Assembly: GCF_051027545.1 (NCBI RefSeq)
Contig: NZ_CP194902.1
Coordinates: forward strand, 1,674,001-1,738,000
Direction of reading: 5' to 3'
Origin: Methylocaldum sp002005105
GTDB taxonomy: Bacteria > Pseudomonadota > Gammaproteobacteria > Methylococcales > Methylococcaceae
Length of the DNA: 64,000 nt
The position numbers and the translations under genes were made by a program. Of the stretch, positions 59,128 through 64,000 are shown one piece after another (positions within the stretch are counted from its first letter, which is position 1; each line of letters begins with the position of its first letter). The notes under the pieces were generated by a model. It searched no databases, was not told where the DNA came from, and worked only from the letters and a program-made list of their open reading frames with translations.

Positions 59128-60192
59128 ATGACGATTCCAACTGAACCGATAGGCAGCATTCCCCGTCCTCCGGAGCTTCTTGCGTTATTGCGGGAGTTTC
59201 GTGCCGGTCGAGCTTCCTCGGAACGACTGGCGACGGTGTCCGAGGAGGCTCTGCGCGATACCCTCCGCCGCTTCGAAGACACCGGGTCGCCAGTCGTTAC
59301 GGATGGCGAACAAACCAAGCCGAGCTTTGCCACTTATCCGCTACAGGGCCTTCCCAACATCGCCCCGGACGGCGCGGTCATTACGTTTGCCGATGGCCAT
59401 ACGCGCCAGTTGCCGCGGTTGACGGCGGAGCCGTTTCGCTATGCGACGTACGCCGACCAATACCTCCGGGCTGCCCAACGCCTGACCTCATTGCCCGTGA
59501 AGCAGGCCGTCATTTCGGCTTCGGCGCTCAGTCTGATCTATCCGCCCGACGGGATCGAAGGCTATCCTCGGGAAGCTTTCCTCGACGACCTCGTCCGGGA
59601 AGCCGCCCGGGATATCCGGGGTTGTCTCGAGGCGGGAGCCTATCGCGTGCAGATCGATTTCACGGAGGGTCGGCTCGCGGTCAAGCTCGATCCCTCGAAG
59701 CGGTTGCTTCGGGAATTCATCGCTTTGAACAATCGCGTGCTCGATCATTTCACTCCCGAGGAGCGGCGGCGCATCGGCGTTCATACCTGCCCCGGCGGCG
59801 ACCGCGACTCGACCCACAGTGCGGACGTGGACTATGCCGAACTCTTGCCGAGTTTGCTCGAGCTCAAGGCCGACAATTTTTACGTTCAGCTGGCCAGCGA
59901 AAAACAGTCCGACCGCGCGCTCGCCGCGCTTCGGCGGCATGTGTGGCCGGGGCAGAGGATTTTCGTCGGCGTGATCGACGTGCTCAATCCGGAGGTCGAG
60001 ACGCCGGAGGCGGTGCGCGATCGCGTGTTGAAGGCCGCAGAATACCTTTCGCTCGATCAACTGGGAACGACCGATGATTGCGGCTTTTCGCCGTTCGAGG
60101 ACGACACCTCGACCGGCCGCGATACGGCGTTCGGAAAGATTCGATCGAGAGTGCTGGGTACGAAGCTAGCCGAGCTCATTCTGGAACGATAG
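59128..60192 (+). CDS. MetE-like (cobalamin-independent methionine synthase II family) protein
   Basis: A 354-residue TIM-barrel protein similar to the C-terminal half of MetE. 'IPTEPIGSIPRPPELLAL' is the typical start and 'VTDGEQTKPSFATYPLQG' follows. 'IGVHTCPGGD' supplies the His-x-Cys zinc ligands, and 'TTDDCGFSPF' supplies the distal Cys. These short members transfer methyl groups from folate or small donors to thiols or other acceptors; the true acceptor is unknown. It precedes the contractile injection operon by 245 bases. Confidence 0.88.
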   Translation: MTIPTEPIGSIPRPPELLALLREFRAGRASSERLATVSEEALRDTLRRFEDTGSPVVTDGEQTKPSFATYPLQGLPNIAPDGAVITFADGHTRQLPRLTAEPFRYATYADQYLRAAQRLTSLPVKQAVISASALSLIYPPDGIEGYPREAFLDDLVREAARDIRGCLEAGAYRVQIDFTEGRLAVKLDPSKRLLREFIALNNRVLDHFTPEERRRIGVHTCPGGDRDSTHSADVDYAELLPSLLELKADNFYVQLASEKQSDRALAALRRHVWPGQRIFVGVIDVLNPEVETPEAVRDRVLKAAEYLSLDQLGTTDDCGFSPFEDDTSTGRDTAFGKIRSRVLGTKLAELILER

Positions 60193-60361
60193 CCGATCGA
60201 GAGGCTTGGAAGACAGGGACATGGAAAGTCGGTCAGGCTTTGGCGCTTTGATGGCCCGCCTGTTCTCCCGTCACCCGGTACGCCATGTCCGGCTGCCGTG
60301 ATGGTTACGACTGCGTAAATCTCGTATTCCGTCTCAAGATATCGACGGATGTCTCTCGGCC

Positions 60362-60391
60362 TTGACAAAGGGTCCTCAAGAGGCGTATTAC
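60362..60391 (+). promoter_or_regulatory. Promoter of the contractile injection operon
   Basis: TTGACA (60362-60367), 18-base spacer, TATTAC (60386-60391). The first gene follows 46 bases later behind an AAAAAAGGAGAAA ribosome site. Confidence 0.55.
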
Positions 60392-60437
60392 CGCTCGGGA
60401 AAGGCTCATGACGCTCAAATAAAAAAGGAGAAAGCTC

Positions 60438-60830
60438 ATGGCAACTCTGAGTTGGTCGCTCACGATACAGGTCAGTGGCAGCGCGGCGGTGACTCTTTCC
60501 CGCCCGCCTCAGGAGATCGAGGCAACCGACCGGATCGAGGTTTCGATCCAGCCGGGCGACAGCGATAAGGTCATCGACCTGCAACCGGGGGGAAGCAGCG
60601 CCATTCACCTTCTGGTGATCAAGTCTTCCGCTTACGGTACGCATCTGAGCTTCAAGGTCAGTGACGGGACCACCGATTCCTCCTCTCTGACACTGGACAG
60701 TCCCCAAATCTTCTCCGGTGGCGGCGTCGCCTTGTTCGGCGTGGCGCCACGCCAAATGAAATTCACCAATAGCAGCTCCGACAAGCCCGCCAGCGTCGAG
60801 ATCCTCGTCGCGCGGGATGCCACGCCTTGA
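60438..60830 (+). CDS. Hypothetical beta-rich protein, first gene of the injection operon
   Basis: A 130-residue protein with alternating short strands ('SWSLTIQVSGSAAVTLSRPP', 'HLSFKVSDGTTDSSSLTL', 'SVEILVARDA') and no signal peptide. No family recognised. Being the first gene of an injection-system operon it could be a tail-tube/cap or cargo-type protein, but that is only from position. It has the strongest ribosome site in the operon. Confidence 0.65.
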   Translation: MATLSWSLTIQVSGSAAVTLSRPPQEIEATDRIEVSIQPGDSDKVIDLQPGGSSAIHLLVIKSSAYGTHLSFKVSDGTTDSSSLTLDSPQIFSGGGVALFGVAPRQMKFTNSSSDKPASVEILVARDATP

Positions 60831-60891
60831 TATGACGGCCGGGGATGCAGGTCCCCGTTCTTAACCAACCAGTCGATACGGAGAGATCGCC

Positions 60892-62490
60892 ATGCCCGTT
60901 GCTCTTACCTATCCCGGTGTCTATATCGAAGAAGTGCCCAGCGGCGTTCGAACCATCACGGGCGTGGCCACCTCCATTACCGCCTTCATCGGAAGGGCGT
61001 TGCAAGGCCCCGTGAACCAAGCCGTTCGCATCCAGAGCTTCGCCGAGTACACCCGCCTCTTCGGCGGTTTGTGGCAGGCCAGCACCATGAGCTATGCCGT
61101 CAGCCATTTCTTCCAGCACGGCGGGAGCGATGCGATCATCGTGCGGGTCTTCAATGGCGACGTGGCGGCCAGCACCGCGACCATCACCCTGGTCACGACG
61201 ACCGGCAACCTGGTGTTGGAAGCATCCAGCCCAGGCACCTGGGGTGCCGCCCTGCGCGCTACGGTGGATCACGAAACCCGCGATCCGGGCGACACGGCCC
61301 TGTTCAACCTGACCGTCGAGCAGCTCGACCGCCCCGGCGGCACACGGGTGATCGCCTCCGAGCGTTTCCGCAACGTGTCGGGCAAGGTCACGGATCCGCG
61401 CTTCGTCGATACCGTTCTCGCCCAGGGGTCGAGTTTCGTGAGGGTGCGTACCTCGGCACCGGACGGCGAAAGCCCCACCGACGCCACGCAAGCGGCGGTA
61501 GGCAACGCCACCGACGACGGAGACCCGCTGGTCGACGGGCAAATCACCGGCGATCCGAATCAACGCACCGGGATCCATGCCCTGGAGCCGGTCGACCTGT
61601 TCAACTTGCTCTGCATTCCGCCTCTGGGAACGGAGCGGGATACGCCGCCGGCCGGCACCGGTGCGTCGTGGCCGGATGTCGACAACGCGACCTGGGCCGC
61701 CGCGGCAAGTTACTGCCAGGACCGCCGGGCGATGTTGATCGTCGACCCGCCCGCGGCCTGGACCGCGAATCCGAGCACGGCGGTCGCCACGGCCGAGGCC
61801 GGGGTGAACGGGGTCCGCGGAACCATCGGCAACGACGACGCCCGCAACGCGGTCATGTATTTCCCGCGGCTCCGAATGCCGGACCCCCTCAACGAGAATC
61901 GCCTGGGCAGCTTCGCCCCGTGCGGCGCAGTGGCCGGGATCATGGCGCGGACCGACGCCCAGCGCGGCGTGTGGAAAGCGCCGGCCGGCCTGGAAGCGTC
62001 GTTCTCCGGGGTCCAGGAATTCACCTACACCCTCACCGACGGCGAGAACGGGCGCTTGAATCCCCTGGGCCTCAACTGCCTGCGCAGCTTTCCGGTCGCC
62101 GGCAAGGTCGTGTGGGGCGCCCGCACCCTGGTCGGGGCCGATCTGCTCGCTTCGGAATGGAAATACCTGCCGGTGCGGCGTATGGCCCTCTTTCTCGAGG
62201 AAAGTCTTTACCGCGGCACCCAGTGGGTGGTGTTCGAGCCCAACGATGAACCCCTCTGGGCGCAGATCCGGCTCAACGTGGGCGCGTTCATGCAGAACCT
62301 GTTCCGCCAGGGCGCTTTCCAGGGCCAGAGTCCCAGGGAAGCGTATCTCGTCAAGTGCGACCGCGAGACCACCACGCAGAACGATATCAATTTGGGCATC
62401 GTGAACATCCTGGTGGGCTTCGCTCCGCTCAAGCCCGCCGAATTCGTGGTGATCCGCATCCAGCAGTTGGCCGGACAGATTCAGGCTTAA
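60892..62490 (+). CDS. Contractile tail sheath protein
   Basis: A 532-residue sheath protein. The N-terminus 'LTYPGVYIEEVPSGVRTITGV' is the classic phage/eCIS sheath start. The C-terminal block 'RRMALFLEESLYRGTQWVVFEPND' and 'GIVNILVGFAPLKPAEFVVIRI' is the conserved domain that links sheath subunits. Sheaths surround the inner tube and contract to drive injection. It lies between the unknown first gene and the tube gene, as in extracellular injection systems, not ordinary prophages. Confidence 0.95.
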   Translation: MPVALTYPGVYIEEVPSGVRTITGVATSITAFIGRALQGPVNQAVRIQSFAEYTRLFGGLWQASTMSYAVSHFFQHGGSDAIIVRVFNGDVAASTATITLVTTTGNLVLEASSPGTWGAALRATVDHETRDPGDTALFNLTVEQLDRPGGTRVIASERFRNVSGKVTDPRFVDTVLAQGSSFVRVRTSAPDGESPTDATQAAVGNATDDGDPLVDGQITGDPNQRTGIHALEPVDLFNLLCIPPLGTERDTPPAGTGASWPDVDNATWAAAASYCQDRRAMLIVDPPAAWTANPSTAVATAEAGVNGVRGTIGNDDARNAVMYFPRLRMPDPLNENRLGSFAPCGAVAGIMARTDAQRGVWKAPAGLEASFSGVQEFTYTLTDGENGRLNPLGLNCLRSFPVAGKVVWGARTLVGADLLASEWKYLPVRRMALFLEESLYRGTQWVVFEPNDEPLWAQIRLNVGAFMQNLFRQGAFQGQSPREAYLVKCDRETTTQNDINLGIVNILVGFAPLKPAEFVVIRIQQLAGQIQA

Positions 62491-62506
62491 CCGGGGAGAA
62501 TTCAAG

Positions 62507-63031
62507 ATGGCGCAGTTTTCCGTGAACGCTCAGCGTTTCGATCCGTACAAGAACTTCAAATTCCGCGTGAAATGGGACGGCCGCTACGTCGCCGGCATCT
62601 CCAAGGTGGGCGCTCTCAAGCGCTCCACCGAGATGGTCGAACACCGCGAAGGCGGCGACCCTTCCACCTCGCGCAAGTCTCCCGGTCGCACCAAGTTCGA
62701 GGCCATCACGCTCGAACGGGGCGTCACCCACGATACCGAATTCGAGAAATGGGCGAACAAGGTGTGGAACTTCGGCTCCGGCCTGGGCGCCGAGGTCTCG
62801 CTGAAGGATTTCCGCAAGGACATCATCATCGAGGTCTACAACGAGGCCGGGCAACTCGCGCTGGCCTACAAGGTGTTCCGCTGCTGGGTGTCCGAGTACC
62901 AGGCGCTGCCCGATCTCGACGCCAATGCCAACGCCGTGGCGATCCAGACCATCAAGCTCGAGAACGAGGGCTGGGAGCGCGATTACGACGTGACCGAGCC
63001 CGCCGAGACTAGCTTCACCGAACCGGATTGA
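62507..63031 (+). CDS. Tail tube protein (gp19/Hcp-like)
   Basis: A 174-residue tube subunit: 'FDPYKNFKFRVKWDGRYVAGI' at the N-terminus and 'VFRCWVSEYQALPDLDANAN' then 'IKLENEGWERD' at the C-terminus are typical of the T4 gp19-like/eCIS tube family. It forms stacked hexameric rings inside the sheath. It is 16 bases after the sheath gene and its stop is followed after five bases by the next ATG (or overlaps a TTG). Confidence 0.93.
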   Translation: MAQFSVNAQRFDPYKNFKFRVKWDGRYVAGISKVGALKRSTEMVEHREGGDPSTSRKSPGRTKFEAITLERGVTHDTEFEKWANKVWNFGSGLGAEVSLKDFRKDIIIEVYNEAGQLALAYKVFRCWVSEYQALPDLDANANAVAIQTIKLENEGWERDYDVTEPAETSFTEPD

Positions 63032-63036
63032 AGCTC

Positions 63037-63750
63037 ATGCGGGCTCCGAGCGAAGCGGAACTCTTGGCGCTGTGGGAGCGCGGTCGAACGCGGCACCCGA
63101 TCGATCGGGCGCTGTTGCTGGGCGGTTTCGCCCGTCCGGACCTTCCGTCCTCCCGCCTCCCCGATCTCCCCTTGGGTGTGATCAACACCGCGTTGCTGGG
63201 CCTACGCGAGGCCAGCTTCGGATCCCGCATCGAGGCGTACCTGGACTGCGAGCGCTGCGGCGAACGGCTGGAGTTCGCGCTCGATAGCCGGCAATTGCTC
63301 GCCGGCACGGGGCAGGGCGACGGGCGTTCCGAGTTGGAGGTCGCCGGTTTCCGTTTCCGCCCGCCTTCGAGCCGCGATCTTGCAGCGGTCGCGGGGGAAC
63401 ATGACGTGGAGACGGCGAGCCGGAAGTTTCTCGACCGCTGCCGGGTCGACGGCGGGAATACGGCCTGGACCGAAGACGCCGATCTGCGGGCCGAAGTCGA
63501 GGCCGGGCTGGAAGCGCTGGACCCCATGGCCGACATCGCCCTGGAGCTGGCCTGCGAGGCTTGCGGACACCGGTGGGTGGCGGGCCTCGACATCGGCGCG
63601 CTGCTCTGGGAGGAAATCGAGGCCCGTGCCCGCGCGCTGCTGACCGAAGTTCATCGTCTCGCCCGCGCCTACAGTTGGACCGAACCCGAGATTCTGGCGC
63701 TCTCGCCCGAGCGGCGCGCGATCTATCTCGAAATGGTGGACGCATCATGA
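63037..63750 (+). CDS. T4 gp26/baseplate-hub-type protein with zinc ribbon
   Basis: A 237-residue protein. It opens with 'APSEAELLALWERGR', typical of the baseplate-hub-like proteins of eCIS clusters. It holds two CxxC pairs ('LDCERCGERLEF' and 'LACEACGHRWVA') that would bind zinc, and ends 'LARAYSWTEPEILALSPERRAIYLEM', the gp26-like C-terminus. It probably contributes to baseplate assembly. ATG 63037 is preferred to the overlapping TTG at 63028. Its stop overlaps the next start (ATGA). Confidence 0.8.
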   Translation: MRAPSEAELLALWERGRTRHPIDRALLLGGFARPDLPSSRLPDLPLGVINTALLGLREASFGSRIEAYLDCERCGERLEFALDSRQLLAGTGQGDGRSELEVAGFRFRPPSSRDLAAVAGEHDVETASRKFLDRCRVDGGNTAWTEDADLRAEVEAGLEALDPMADIALELACEACGHRWVAGLDIGALLWEEIEARARALLTEVHRLARAYSWTEPEILALSPERRAIYLEMVDAS

Positions 63751-64000
63751 GCGGATTCGTGCAGCGTCTCGTCGGACGGGCCATGGGCCTTACGCAAAGC
63801 GTCCATTCCGCCGCACGGCTGCCCTATGCGCCGCCGCCCGCCCTGGTCGAACCGGAGTTGCCGGAAGCCGTTCTGCCGAACTCGGTTCCCGGCGACAGCC
63901 GGTCTGCCCGCCAGTGGACCGTAGAGGACCCGGTGCGGCGGCTCGATGTTCCGGAGAACGTACCGGACAAGCCCGCTTTCGAAGCACGCGTCGCCGACCA
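63747..64000 (+). CDS. Next injection-operon gene, partial
   Basis: An open frame from ATG 63747 running off the window (84 codons seen), starting MSGFVQRLVGRAMG and rich in Pro and Glu. The overlap ATGA with the preceding stop implies translational coupling. This position and composition are common for an eCIS gene between the gp26-like and later baseplate proteins. The identity cannot be fixed from the N-terminus. Confidence 0.7.
   Translation, partial: MSGFVQRLVGRAMGLTQSVHSAARLPYAPPPALVEPELPEAVLPNSVPGDSRSARQWTVEDPVRRLDVPENVPDKPAFEARVAD

Noticed and set aside
61071..62249. A 392-codon frame overlapping the sheath gene
   Set aside because: Arg- and Gly-rich with no motif; the sheath frame has the conserved ends.
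60892..63750. Ordinary prophage instead of injection system
   Set aside because: Sheath, tube and gp26-like genes are present with no capsid, portal, terminase or integrase visible in the window, and the order fits eCIS clusters better. The operon continues beyond the end, so this remains open.
1..64000. CRISPR arrays, tRNA and rRNA genes
   Set aside because: I found no regularly spaced direct repeats, no T-arm-like GGTTCRAATCC sequence and no rRNA segment. Dispersed repeats A-C are not evenly spaced.

Overview
The window is GC-rich, densely coded bacterial DNA. Gene content (LeuA of the 570-residue type, HxlR/MerR/TetR/AraC regulators, MAPEG proteins, a MASE1 histidine kinase, a GGDEF protein, a contractile injection system) and families of short dispersed repeats fit a gammaproteobacterium. 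A methanotroph-like relative (Methylococcales) is possible, but no methane-oxidation gene is present, so that placement is a guess. I saw no tRNA, rRNA or CRISPR array.

Layout. 1-4.8 kb: a minus-strand run of nine small enzyme-like genes (SRPBCC, YCII/DGPF, VOC, SnoaL, DUF899), several of them tandem paralogues. 5-12.5 kb: detoxification and repair genes (GST, an Ogt-AlkA fusion, TfoX-N protein, an HxlR regulator with three matching operator-like sites, MAPEG, VOC, a gutted GFA gene, DUF3060 and an ICMT-like methyltransferase). 12.6-14.8 kb: an OmpR/EnvZ-type two-component pair. 14.8-22.8 kb: a mixed region with the 3' end of a group II intron, an AraC-GyrI regulator, a MITE-like inverted-repeat element, PanE, a frameshifted MAPEG gene, GFA, an exported HAD, a beta-propeller/RTX protein, decayed gene ends and two small secreted proteins. 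22.8-24.9 kb: leuA behind a leucine-rich leader peptide. 25-29.3 kb: two paralogous seven-repeat FG-GAP/RTX secreted proteins, each behind the same sigma-54-like promoter. 29.6-34.3 kb: a TetR gene separated by a fresh IS1595-type insertion from the DJ-1-family/molybdopterin-oxidoreductase operon it probably controls. 34.3-40.5 kb: repeats, two DUF2382 stress proteins and a P-type ATPase fused to a CDF-family transporter. 40.8-50.2 kb: CHASE-GGDEF cyclase, APC permease plus TPP-dependent keto-acid decarboxylase, amino-acid dehydrogenase, Rieske ferredoxin, thioredoxin, small unknowns and a dienelactone-hydrolase homologue with an Asp nucleophile. 50.7-54.5 kb: an unexplained group ending in a SIR2-domain protein. 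55-60.2 kb: MASE1-PAS histidine kinase, MerR/NrtS pair, MetE-like enzyme. 60.4 kb to the end: start of an extracellular contractile injection system operon (promoter, unknown, sheath, tube, baseplate-type protein, partial next gene).

The main themes are electrophile/alkylation and metal stress, secretion of repeat-rich surface proteins, and repeated small-scale genome rearrangement. The observations I rate highest are the ATPase-CDF fusion, the SIR2 neighbourhood, the HxlR three-site circuit, the leuA leader, the Ogt-AlkA fusion and the sigma-54-driven FG-GAP/RTX pair.
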